Source: an uncultured Saprospiraceae bacterium
GTDB taxonomy: Bacteria; Bacteroidota; Bacteroidia; Chitinophagales; Saprospiraceae
Assembly (NCBI GenBank): GCA_937959375.1
Contig: CALGLS010000380.1
Coordinates: 1-14,784, forward strand
Length of the DNA stretch: 14,784 nucleotides
Direction of reading: 5' to 3'
Shown: one piece after another, positions 1 to 7,284 of the stretch
How the letters are laid out: every line of letters begins with the position of its first letter
How positions within the stretch are numbered: position 1 is the first letter of the stretch
Notes under the pieces: model-generated
Databases searched by the model: none
Told to the model about the DNA's origin: nothing
What the model saw: only the letters and a program-made list of their open reading frames with translations
Program-made: the position numbers and the translations under genes

Positions 1-18
1 AAAGTCCCAATTTTTTAC

Positions 19-26
19 TAAATTTG
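19..26 (+). promoter_or_regulatory. Candidate -7 promoter element (TAAATTTG)
   Basis: The eight bases TAAATTTG match the Bacteroidota -7 consensus TAnnTTTG exactly and lie 59 bases before the start codon at 86. The expected -33 TTTG element would fall at or beyond the window edge, so it cannot be judged. Transcription would begin around position 31-35 and give a leader of about 50 nt. Confidence 0.5.
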
Positions 27-85
27 CACACCTGTTCATTGAAAAGTGAAATATAATTTCGTTTTTATAAAATTATGTCGTGTAT

Positions 86-913
86 ATGGATAAGAAGAAA
101 GTTTTGATAATAACTCAGGAGATGCAGCCTTATACTGTACTATCTGAGATCGCCGAAATAGCAAATAAACTGCCACAATATATTCAGGAGAAGGGCATGG
201 AAATTAGAGTTTTAATGCCACGATTTGGGACAATTAACGAGCGTAGGCACCGTCTACATGAAGTAGTTCGTCTTTCTGGTATGAACATCATCGTAGATGA
301 AGATGATTTTCCTCTAATTATAAAGGTAGCCTCTTTACCAGGAGCACGTCTCCAGGTTTACTTCTTGGATAATGATGATTTCTTTAAGCGTAAGTCAGTA
401 TTTGAAGATGATAAAGGAAAGCCTTTTGAAGATAATGCTGAGCGAATGATATTCTTCTGTAAAGGAGTTATTGAAACGGTTAAGAAATTTGGATGGCCAC
501 CAAACATCATTCACTGCCACGGTTGGTTAACAAGTCTAATACCATTGTACTTAAAAACTAGCTATGCAAATGAGCCACTCTTCCAACAATCTAAAGTGAT
601 TTATTCTGCTTATGAAAATTCAATGGGAGCTGCCTTCAATGAAGATTTCATTCAAAAGGCTTCTATCAATAGCATGAATGCTAAAGATCTAGCTACTTAC
701 ATTGCTGGCACTGAAGGCAACAAAGTAAGTTTGCACGAAGGAGCAATTGCTGCTTCAGATGCAATCATTAGAGGAAGTGAAAATCTTTCTGCTACTGTAC
801 AAGCAGCTTTAGAAGGAATAGACAAGCCAGTATTGGATTTCCAAAAAGAGGGATTCCTTCCTGCTTATTTAGAATTCTATCACTCTTTACTCGAACAAGA
901 AGTTGCTGAGTAA
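86..913 (+). CDS. Glycogen/starch synthase-like protein (GT5 N-terminal domain only)
   Basis: This 275-residue protein resembles the N-terminal Rossmann half of GT5 glycogen synthases: it opens with KKKVLIITQEMQPY, continues with a helix like that of GlgA, then LMPRFG, and carries IIHCHGW near residues 141-147, which matches the (D/H)xHxW region of GlgA. Full-length GlgA is about 470-480 residues; here the C-terminal ADP-glucose-binding half is absent, and the K-x-G-G-L substrate loop is replaced by YTVLSE. Glycogen synthase activity is therefore doubtful. Short proteins of this kind are common in Bacteroidota, usually next to the DUF4270 gene as here and often close to panC. The open frame also has GTG at 80, but ATG at 86 gives the start typical of the family. 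A terminator follows at 933-981, so the gene may be transcribed alone. The role is unknown. Confidence 0.8.
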   Translation: MDKKKVLIITQEMQPYTVLSEIAEIANKLPQYIQEKGMEIRVLMPRFGTINERRHRLHEVVRLSGMNIIVDEDDFPLIIKVASLPGARLQVYFLDNDDFFKRKSVFEDDKGKPFEDNAERMIFFCKGVIETVKKFGWPPNIIHCHGWLTSLIPLYLKTSYANEPLFQQSKVIYSAYENSMGAAFNEDFIQKASINSMNAKDLATYIAGTEGNKVSLHEGAIAASDAIIRGSENLSATVQAALEGIDKPVLDFQKEGFLPAYLEFYHSLLEQEVAE

Positions 914-932
914 GGATAAATAATACTCAATA

Positions 933-981
933 AATTGCCATCTAAGCTTTGTAACAAAGACTAGATGGCAATTCTTGTTTT
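933..981 (+). terminator. Intrinsic terminator after the GT5-like gene
   Basis: AATTGCCATCTA (933-944) pairs perfectly with TAGATGGCAATT (962-973). A second 5-bp stem, CTTTG/CAAAG (947-951/955-959), sits inside the loop, and CTTGTTTT follows. The hairpin starts 20 bases after the stop codon. The rest of the gap, 982-1187, holds no gene or clear promoter that I can see, although the DUF4270 gene presumably starts its own transcript there. Confidence 0.8.
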
Positions 982-1187
982 AGAACGAAAGCAGACCTCT
1001 TAGTTTCCAAATGACACTAGGCAACTTTATCCAATTCGTCTGCACCATTATTTCGTGTCAGTATCAGTCTTACACTAGTCAAATTTACTAGAAAGAGTGA
1101 TTATCTTCACCAAGAAATAGACAAGATTTCCGTTTATTTCGTTTTCCTTTTAAACTATTTTTATACTAAAGTCAAATCATTAAAAGA

Positions 1188-2585
1188 ATGAGAAAAGTTC
1201 TTGGATTACAATTCGCATTATTCATACTTGTCGTAGGTTTTATGAACTCCTGCACAAAATCATCTCCTGTTGGTTCTGAATTATTAGTTGGAGATCAGGC
1301 TAATATCGAATTTACCGACACCTTAACCCTACGGATGCGTACCGTCAAAGAAGACAGTATCATAGCACACGACCCGTTTAGAGAGAATCCATATTCTTCT
1401 TACTTGATAGGTGATTTCAATGATCCTACTTTTGGCAATATCAATGCAAGCATCTATAGCCAATTAACATCTAGTTTTACTTCGATTACTGACCCAGACG
1501 TTTATCTTACTGCTGAAATTGATTCTATTATCCTTTCTTTAGTGTATGATGAAAGTAGTTTTTACGGTGCTGACGATGAAACGTATACTATTGCCGCCCA
1601 CTGGTTAAATGAAGATCTTAATAAATTCGATACTTATTATAGCAATGAGGATTTTGATTTTGATCCTACACCTTTTGTTACACATACTTTCAAACCTAAT
1701 TTATCAGAATTGCTTTTAGAAGGAGACACCACTACTTCTCCTGCTCAGCTTAGAATTCCATTAACCATGGAACTTGCAGAAGAACTTTTAGCTTTCGAGC
1801 AAGACCTTTTAACTCAAGATCCATTATTCGATGCTTTACAAAAAGATTCTGCTTTTCTTTCTAACTATAAAGGATTACATATCAAAGCTGAAACAGCAAC
1901 AGATGGCATTGTAAGCTTTAACTTATTATCTAATGATAGTAGATTGTCCATCTATTTTAGGACAACAGAAGATGGAGAAACAGAAGAGAACAGAGTTTCT
2001 TATACATTCAACACCTCTCCTAATACAATAAATAGCGTCAGATTAGCTAAGTTCAGTAGAATGAACCACACTTTTACTCCAGAAGTTAACGATGCTTTTA
2101 CGGGTGGCTTTACTTCAGGAGAGGAGAAAATTTACCTTCAAGCACTTTCTGGGCCAAGCGCAGAGATCGAAATTCCTTATGCTGATAAAATAAGTAATGC
2201 AATTATCAATAAAGCGGAACTTGAATTTACAATTAGCGTACAAGATACTAGTCTATTCCCTAATCCGAACCAAATAATACTGGCAACTCGGGAAGCAGAT
2301 GGTACGCTTTCAATCATTGACGATGTTGACTTTGCGCTAAGTAGAGGAGACATAACCTTATTTGGAGGACAAGTAGAATCTTCTACTTCAGGTGATCCAA
2401 GACAAGTCTACAAGATGAACATTACTGCTGCTTTCCAAGAAATAGCAGACGGAGTTGAAAATAAAACACTAGTTTTAAGAATACTCCCTAAACAAGAACA
2501 AGCGTCGAGAGTAATTCTCTATGGCTCCAAACATTCTGACTACCCGGCCAAACTAAATTTGACTTATACTCGTTTAAGTGAGTAA
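1188..2585 (+). CDS. DUF4270 family lipoprotein
   Basis: This 465-residue protein has a lipoprotein signal peptide: MRK, a hydrophobic core (residues 4-18), and a lipobox-like MNSC ending at Cys22, the predicted lipidated residue. The mature part is rich in short beta-strand-like stretches, with an early G-x-x-x-D-P-x-F-G-like segment (GDFNDPTFGNINASIYSQL, residues about 75-93) and paired statements such as IDSIILSLVYD, and it ends in a strand-rich KLNLTYTRLSE. These features and the position immediately before glmS match the DUF4270 family of Bacteroidota. The protein is expected on the outer membrane, possibly facing the surface. Its function is unknown. The 69-base gap to glmS has no strong terminator, so co-transcription with glmS is possible. 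Confidence 0.8.
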   Translation: MRKVLGLQFALFILVVGFMNSCTKSSPVGSELLVGDQANIEFTDTLTLRMRTVKEDSIIAHDPFRENPYSSYLIGDFNDPTFGNINASIYSQLTSSFTSITDPDVYLTAEIDSIILSLVYDESSFYGADDETYTIAAHWLNEDLNKFDTYYSNEDFDFDPTPFVTHTFKPNLSELLLEGDTTTSPAQLRIPLTMELAEELLAFEQDLLTQDPLFDALQKDSAFLSNYKGLHIKAETATDGIVSFNLLSNDSRLSIYFRTTEDGETEENRVSYTFNTSPNTINSVRLAKFSRMNHTFTPEVNDAFTGGFTSGEEKIYLQALSGPSAEIEIPYADKISNAIINKAELEFTISVQDTSLFPNPNQIILATREADGTLSIIDDVDFALSRGDITLFGGQVESSTSGDPRQVYKMNITAAFQEIADGVENKTLVLRILPKQEQASRVILYGSKHSDYPAKLNLTYTRLSE

Positions 2586-2618
2586 CTAGCAAGACAAAAC
2601 AACACCTATTTTAATACA

Positions 2619-2636
2619 GAAGTTCTAATCAACTTC
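2619..2636 (+). promoter_or_regulatory. Small hairpin in the glmS leader
   Basis: GAAGTT (2619-2624) and AACTTC (2631-2636) form a 6-bp inverted repeat with a 6-base loop, 18 bases before the glmS start codon. The leader is only 69 bases from the previous stop, too short for a glmS ribozyme, and nothing like one is visible. The hairpin could affect translation, but a chance occurrence is also plausible. Confidence 0.3.
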
Positions 2637-2654
2637 AACAAAAATTCTCTTATT

Positions 2655-4493
2655 ATGTGTGGAATAGTAGCTTATATCGGCAAAAAACAAGCTTACCCCA
2701 TTCTGATCAATGGACTCAAAAGATTAGAATATAGAGGCTATGATAGTGCTGGAATCGCAATACAAAATGGAACCCTAAACGTTTACAAATGTAAAGGCAA
2801 GGTAAATGACCTCATCAAGCATGCTCAGAGTAAAAACCTTGAAGGAACTATCGGAATGGGACATACTAGATGGGCCACTCACGGTAAACCTGATGACATT
2901 AATGCACACCCTCACCAATCGGGGAATGGTAGACTAGTCATTATCCATAACGGCATTATCGAAAATTATGCTGTTCTAAAAGAAACTCTTATAAAAGCGG
3001 GACATACCTTCACTAGCCAAACAGACACCGAAGTCCTTATTCACCTTATCGAAGAATTACAAAGTCAAGGTAATCTTCCAGTTGAAGAAGCGGTAAGAGC
3101 TGCTTTAGCAAAAGTTGTCGGTGCTTACGCCATTGTAGTAATGGACAGGGAAGATCCAAACAAACTAGTTGCGGCAAGAAAGGCAAGCCCATTGGTTCTT
3201 GGGATTGGCCAAGATGAATTCCACATTGCCTCTGATGCAACACCTTTGGTTGAGCACACCAACAATGTTGTCTATCTTAATGATGGAGAAATTGCAGTGG
3301 TCACCCGAGACGGTGAAATGCAAATCAAAACGATAGACAACAAAGTGCAAACTCCTTTTATTCAAGAACTCGATTTAAAAATCGAAGAAATGGAAAAAGG
3401 TGGTTACGAGCACTTCATGTTGAAAGAAATATACGAACAACCTAAAACGATTGCAGAATGTATGCGTGGTCGTTTGAATGCTGGAGAAGGTTGGATTAGA
3501 GTAGGTGGTCTTGCTACTTGCATGGAACGAATTTCTAATGCTGATCGATTAATCATTGCTGCATGTGGAACTTCATGGCATGCAGGTTTGGTCGCAGAAT
3601 ACCTCTTTGAAGAGTTAGCTCGAATACCTGTAGAAGTAGAATACGCTTCTGAGCTCAGATATAGAAATCCAATCATCGGCAAAAAAGATGTAGTCATTGC
3701 TATTTCTCAATCTGGTGAAACTGCAGATACACTTTCAGCCCTTGAATTGGCAAAAGATAAAGGAGCTTTGCTTTATGGCATTGTTAACTCAGTTGGTTCT
3801 TCAATTGCGCGAATCACAGATGCCGGTTCTTACATCCACGTTGGTCCTGAAATCGGAGTGGCATCTACCAAAGCATTCACTGGTCAAGTTACGCTTCTAT
3901 CAATGATGGCCATCCATTTAGGGTACCGAAAAGGAACTATTCCTAAAACATACTACCAAACACTGGTGGAAGAAATGGAGAATATTCCGAATAAGGTCGC
4001 TAAAATCTTAGAATCAAGCAAAAAGATTGAGTACATTGCATCTGAAATAAAAGACGCTAATAATGCACTCTTCCTTGGAAGAGGTTATAACTTCCCAATC
4101 GCATTAGAGGGCGCTCTCAAACTCAAAGAAATCTCATACATCCACGCAGAAGGGTATCCAGCAGCAGAAATGAAGCATGGTCCTATTGCTTTGATTGATG
4201 AGAATATGCCAGTAATCGTTATTGCTACCAACAAAAGTGCTTACGAAAAGATTGTAAGTAACATCCAAGAAGTTAAAGCAAGAAAAGGTGTAGTAATTGC
4301 TATCGTAACTGAAGGCGAATCCGTGATTAGTAAAATAGCTGATTATACGATTGAAATTCCTGATACAGAAGAACCACTTACACCTCTATTGTCAGTCATT
4401 CCATTGCAAATACTTTCTTACCATGTTGCACTCATGAGAGGATGTAATGTTGACCAACCTAGAAATCTAGCTAAATCAGTAACAGTAGAATAA
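2655..4493 (+). CDS. glmS: Glutamine--fructose-6-phosphate aminotransferase (isomerizing)
   Basis: GlmS converts fructose-6-phosphate and glutamine to glucosamine-6-phosphate and glutamate in the cytoplasm, the first step toward UDP-GlcNAc. The 612 residues match the usual length (about 609). The N-terminal glutaminase domain begins MCGIVAYIG, so Cys2 becomes the N-terminal nucleophile after Met removal. It also has GHTRWATHG (69-77), HNGIIENY (98-105) and TDTEV (123-127). Two SIS sugar-isomerase domains follow, with CGTSWHAG (304-311), SQSGETADT (351-359), GVASTKAFT (401-409) and EGALKLKEISYIHAEG (485-500). The C-terminus is the canonical LAKSVTVE with the catalytic lysine at 607. The start is fixed by the need for Cys at position 2. 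All key residues are present. Confidence 0.98.
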   Translation: MCGIVAYIGKKQAYPILINGLKRLEYRGYDSAGIAIQNGTLNVYKCKGKVNDLIKHAQSKNLEGTIGMGHTRWATHGKPDDINAHPHQSGNGRLVIIHNGIIENYAVLKETLIKAGHTFTSQTDTEVLIHLIEELQSQGNLPVEEAVRAALAKVVGAYAIVVMDREDPNKLVAARKASPLVLGIGQDEFHIASDATPLVEHTNNVVYLNDGEIAVVTRDGEMQIKTIDNKVQTPFIQELDLKIEEMEKGGYEHFMLKEIYEQPKTIAECMRGRLNAGEGWIRVGGLATCMERISNADRLIIAACGTSWHAGLVAEYLFEELARIPVEVEYASELRYRNPIIGKKDVVIAISQSGETADTLSALELAKDKGALLYGIVNSVGSSIARITDAGSYIHVGPEIGVASTKAFTGQVTLLSMMAIHLGYRKGTIPKTYYQTLVEEMENIPNKVAKILESSKKIEYIASEIKDANNALFLGRGYNFPIALEGALKLKEISYIHAEGYPAAEMKHGPIALIDENMPVIVIATNKSAYEKIVSNIQEVKARKGVVIAIVTEGESVISKIADYTIEIPDTEEPLTPLLSVIPLQILSYHVALMRGCNVDQPRNLAKSVTVE

Positions 4494-4542
4494 CATACTG
4501 GATTCTTTGACGATTCAAAGTAGAAATTTAATTTAAAAGTTT

Positions 4543-4583
4543 TTATGACAATACCTACAAATAAAAAATAGGCATTGTCGTAA
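4543..4583 (+). repeat. Imperfect inverted repeat between glmS and the DUF4290 gene
   Basis: TTATGACAATACCTA (4543-4557) can pair with TAGGCATTGTCGTAA (4569-4583) across an 11-base A-rich loop: 13 Watson-Crick pairs, one G-U pair and one mismatch. It lies 18 bases before the DUF4290 start codon. No T-run follows on the plus strand, so it looks more like a leader hairpin or protein-binding site than a terminator. A weaker hairpin, CTTTGA/TCAAAG (4505-4510/4515-4520), lies just after the glmS stop. Confidence 0.5.
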
Positions 4584-4601
4584 AACACAAATAAGAAGAT
4601 A

Positions 4602-5306
4602 ATGAGTAAACACGAACATCATAATATGGAATACAATTCTGCTAAGTCAGAATTGATCCTACCTGAATATGGTCGAAATGTCCAATTGCTTATCAACCAT
4701 GCTAAGACAATTGAGGATAAAGAAATGAGACAAGCTTTTATTGAAAAGATCATTACGTTAATGCATCAAATGAACCCACAGAACAGAACGATTGAAGATT
4801 ATCGTGAAAAACTTTGGGGGCACGTTTACCACATTGCTGAATATGATCTTGATGTAACACCTTATAACGATATTATTCCTCAAAAGGAAGATGCTTTTAA
4901 AAAACCAGATCGAGTACCCTACCCGCACAACGACACAAAAAAACGTCACTATGGGCACAACGTACAAACACTAATCGAGAAGGCACTCTCAATGGAAGAA
5001 GGCCCAAAACGTGAAGCTTTTGTAAACGTTATCGGTTCTTATATGAAGCTAGCGTACAAAACTTGGAACAAAGAACATTACATCAGCGATGAGATCATTA
5101 AAAATGACCTTGCTACTTTATCTGGTGGAAAACTTTTTGTTCAGGACGGTACTTTCTTAGATAGTCTTGGTAGTGGTGGAAGTGGTAGAGACAGAGACAG
5201 GGATAGTAGAGATTCGAAAAGAAGATCATCTAATAGTAGAGACAATAGACGAGGTGGACGAGACAACAAAAGAAACAACGGAAAATCACGCCACAAAAGA
5301 AAATAA
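4602..5306 (+). CDS. DUF4290 domain-containing protein with basic disordered tail
   Basis: This 234-residue soluble protein has no signal peptide or membrane segment. The first two thirds match the DUF4290 family of Bacteroidota and contain an internal duplication: residues 23-57 (starting YGRNVQLLI) align without gaps with 117-151 (starting YGHNVQTLI), sharing 14 of 35 residues in both helices. From about residue 189 the sequence becomes Gly/Ser-rich and then a strongly basic, low-complexity tail of RD, RS, RGG and KR motifs to the C-terminus. Such a tail suggests binding to RNA or another polyanion, which is inference. The gene lies upstream of murA, a placement seen in many Bacteroidota. 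The function is unknown. A strong terminator follows at 5381-5419. Confidence 0.85.
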   Translation: MSKHEHHNMEYNSAKSELILPEYGRNVQLLINHAKTIEDKEMRQAFIEKIITLMHQMNPQNRTIEDYREKLWGHVYHIAEYDLDVTPYNDIIPQKEDAFKKPDRVPYPHNDTKKRHYGHNVQTLIEKALSMEEGPKREAFVNVIGSYMKLAYKTWNKEHYISDEIIKNDLATLSGGKLFVQDGTFLDSLGSGGSGRDRDRDSRDSKRRSSNSRDNRRGGRDNKRNNGKSRHKRK

Positions 5307-5380
5307 TTATCTACGTAACAATAGCTCGTAGACATCAGGCGTTACTACAATAGCAATCTGAAATATTCAGTTGCATTCTA

Positions 5381-5419
5381 AAAAACTGAAACAGGTCCAA
5401 AATATCTGTTTCAGTTTTT
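5381..5419. terminator. Bidirectional intrinsic terminator
   Basis: AAAAACTGAAACAG (5381-5394) pairs perfectly with CTGTTTCAGTTTTT (5406-5419) around an 11-base loop. The A-run on one side and T-run on the other let it work in both directions. It lies 75 bases after the DUF4290 stop codon on the plus strand and 50 bases after the stop of the small minus-strand ORF at 5470-5652, as expected for a shared terminator between convergent genes. Confidence 0.85.
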
Positions 5420-5469
5420 CCAACCAGATTCAATATCAAACTCTTTTTCAAGTCCGGAACTATTAGGTA

Positions 5470-5652
5470 TCAGTCATTATGCGCTGATGTTAACTCTATT
5501 GTTTTAGGTTCTTTAACAAATCTCGTGGTAGAACCCAATGATAAAATAAAATCAACGTTTCCTTCGGTCACTTTTGCTTCCATTTTAACATTGGCCACGA
5601 GATCTGTAAAAGAACGTTGTTTTACAATACAAGCGTTGACATTTTCAGCCAT
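5470..5652 (-). CDS. Small hypothetical protein, 60 residues
   Basis: A 60-residue minus-strand ORF lies in the 414-base gap between the DUF4290 gene and murA. It starts MAENVNACIVKQRS, has a mixed, folded-looking composition with alternating hydrophobic residues (VKMEAKVTEGNVDFILSLG, residues 22-40), and has no signal peptide or membrane segment. An in-frame TGA lies two codons upstream of the ATG, so the start is fixed. Support for a real gene: nothing else occupies this stretch, and a strong bidirectional terminator sits 50 bases past its stop. I recognise no family. It diverges from murA with 68 bases between start codons, so the two may share a control region. It could still be a chance ORF. 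Confidence 0.5.
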   Translation of the reverse strand: MAENVNACIVKQRSFTDLVANVKMEAKVTEGNVDFILSLGSTTRFVKEPKTIELTSAHND

Positions 5653-5720
5653 TAATCATTGAATCACACTCTCTAAGTTAAATTTTTGTTGTTACTTAGC
5701 AATCTAAAACTTATTCGATT

Positions 5721-7028
5721 ATGCAAGACGCTTTTAAAGTTACAGGAGGAAAAACTCTAAACGGAACCATCGTTCCTCAAGGTGCAAAAAATGAAACCTT
5801 ACAAATACTTTCAGCAGTATTACTGACTGACAAGGAAGTTATTATTTCTAATATTCCAAACATCTTGGACGTTCAACGATTGATCAACCTATTAAAAGGA
5901 TTGAATGTAAAGGTGAATCAAAAAAGTCCAGACACGTATACCTTTCAAGCTGACGAAGTTAACCTTGATGTTTTTAGTTCAGATGATTTCCAAAGAGATG
6001 CTCGAAAAATTAGAGGATCGGTTATGTTAATCGGACCTTTACTTGCACGCTTCGGTAGAGCTTATTTGCCAAAACCAGGTGGTGACAAAATTGGGCGTAG
6101 AAGATTAGACACACACTTCCATGGTTTTGAAAAGTTAGGTGCTAATTTTCGCTACGACGAAGAAAATGGTAACTACCTTTTAGAAGCAGACAAACTAAAA
6201 GGCACCTACGTTTTGATGGATGAGATTTCCGTAACCGGTACTGCCAATATGGTTATGGCTGCTGTACTTAGTGAAGGCACTACCAAAATTTACAACGCAG
6301 CTTGCGAACCATACCTCCAACAACTCTGCAGAATGCTCAATGCAATGGGCGCAAATATTGAAGGCCTTGGTTCTAATTTATTGACCATACATGGAGTGGA
6401 TCGCCTTGATGGAACAGATCATCGTATCCTTCCTGACTTTATCGAAGTGGGGTCATTTATTGGACTTGCTGCCATGACACAATCTGACATTACGATTCAA
6501 GGCTGTGCGATTAATGAGCTTGGTAATACCTTACGCACTTTCAGAAATATGGGTGTGGAAATGAATATCAACGGTGACGACATTCACATACCTGCACAAG
6601 ATCAATACGAAATTCAAACATTTATTGACGGTTCTATCATGACAATTTATGATGCGCCATGGCCTGGCTTTTGTCCCGACTTGATGAGTATCATATTGGT
6701 AATGGCGACTCAGGCAAAAGGAAGTGTTTTGATTCATCAAAAAATGTTTGAGAGTCGATTGTTTTTTGTCGATAAATTAATTGACATGGGCGCTCAAATC
6801 ATTTTGTGTGATCCGCACCGAGCTACGGTAATTGGACTCAACAGAAAACATCAGTTACGTGGCATTGAAATGACCTCCCCAGATATTCGAGCAGGTGTTG
6901 CTTTATTGATTGCGGCGATGTCTGCAAAAGGTACGAGTACCATTCGCAACATTCATCAAATAGACAGAGGATACCAGCACATTGATACGCGTTTGAATGC
7001 TTTGGGTGCTGAGATTGAACGGCTTTAA
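5721..7028 (+). CDS. murA: UDP-N-acetylglucosamine 1-carboxyvinyltransferase
   Basis: MurA transfers enolpyruvate from PEP to UDP-GlcNAc, the first committed step of peptidoglycan synthesis, in the cytoplasm. The 435 residues span the whole EPSP-synthase-like fold. Visible motifs: QGAKNETLQ with Lys23/Asn24, KIRGSVMLIGPLLARFG (96-112) with the conserved Arg98, DAPWPGFCPD with the general-base Asp320, and PDIRAGVALL with Arg390. The active-site loop reads PKPGGDKIGRRRLD (117-130), so Asp122 replaces the cysteine (Cys115 in E. coli) alkylated by fosfomycin. Asp at this position is known in other fosfomycin-insensitive MurA enzymes and supports catalysis, so the enzyme should be active. It supplies the step that follows GlmS-derived UDP-GlcNAc. 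The inverted-repeat element at 7031-7277 begins three bases after the stop. Confidence 0.97.
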   Translation: MQDAFKVTGGKTLNGTIVPQGAKNETLQILSAVLLTDKEVIISNIPNILDVQRLINLLKGLNVKVNQKSPDTYTFQADEVNLDVFSSDDFQRDARKIRGSVMLIGPLLARFGRAYLPKPGGDKIGRRRLDTHFHGFEKLGANFRYDEENGNYLLEADKLKGTYVLMDEISVTGTANMVMAAVLSEGTTKIYNAACEPYLQQLCRMLNAMGANIEGLGSNLLTIHGVDRLDGTDHRILPDFIEVGSFIGLAAMTQSDITIQGCAINELGNTLRTFRNMGVEMNINGDDIHIPAQDQYEIQTFIDGSIMTIYDAPWPGFCPDLMSIILVMATQAKGSVLIHQKMFESRLFFVDKLIDMGAQIILCDPHRATVIGLNRKHQLRGIEMTSPDIRAGVALLIAAMSAKGTSTIRNIHQIDRGYQHIDTRLNALGAEIERL

Positions 7029-7030
7029 AA

Positions 7031-7277
7031 TGAGACCGCTTCGCCTGCCTGCCGGCAGGCTGTCAGATCACTTCGTTGAGAGAACGTAGCAGCGGTGCCA
7101 CTACTGAGAGATCGCTGCGCTGAGAGACTTTCCCTCTAACGCGAATACTATATTGCGGAGCTACGGTCCTGTAAAGTCTCTCAGCGCAGCGATCTCTCAA
7201 TGAGGCCGAGGCCGAATGATCTCTCAGCCAAACTGCCACAGGCAGTTGCAGCGATCTGACAGCCGCAGGCGGTCTCA
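7031..7277. repeat. Nested inverted-repeat (REP/BIME-like) element filling a convergent gap
   Basis: This block is visibly richer in G+C than its surroundings and is built of nested palindromes. Outermost, TGAGACCGC (7031-7039) pairs with GCGGTCTCA (7269-7277). Inside that, GGCTGTCAGATC (7058-7069) pairs with 7253-7264. A perfect 27-bp inverted repeat (7105-7131 with 7173-7199) encloses a 41-base loop that contains its own small stem. Local palindromes include the 14-bp GCCTGCCGGCAGGC (7047-7060) and AACTGCC-ACA-GGCAGTT (7231-7247). An 18-bp unit recurs in direct orientation at 7066-7083 and 7110-7127 with 15 matches. No plausible gene lies inside. It begins three bases after the murA stop and ends eight bases before the end of the convergent polyprenyl synthase gene, so it probably ends or stabilises both transcripts. 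Confidence 0.85.
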
Positions 7278-7284
7278 CCCTCTC

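Noticed and set aside
55..1150. Shared ATTTCGTTTT string before the GT5-like gene (about 56-65) and the DUF4270 gene (about 1137-1146)
   Set aside because: Ten AT-rich bases repeated twice in an AT-rich genome are easily explained by chance, and the distances to the start codons differ.
2586..2654. glmS ribozyme/riboswitch
   Set aside because: The 69-base leader is too short and lacks any recognisable ribozyme core; this element is known mainly from Gram-positive bacteria.
3046..3906. Several 65-97 residue ORFs in other frames within glmS
   Set aside because: They overlap an intact, fully motif-supported glmS gene and have no recognisable domains.
7063..7278. 71-residue minus-strand ORF in the repeat element
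   Set aside because: It lies wholly within the nested palindromes, its sequence follows the repeats, and it resembles no protein family.
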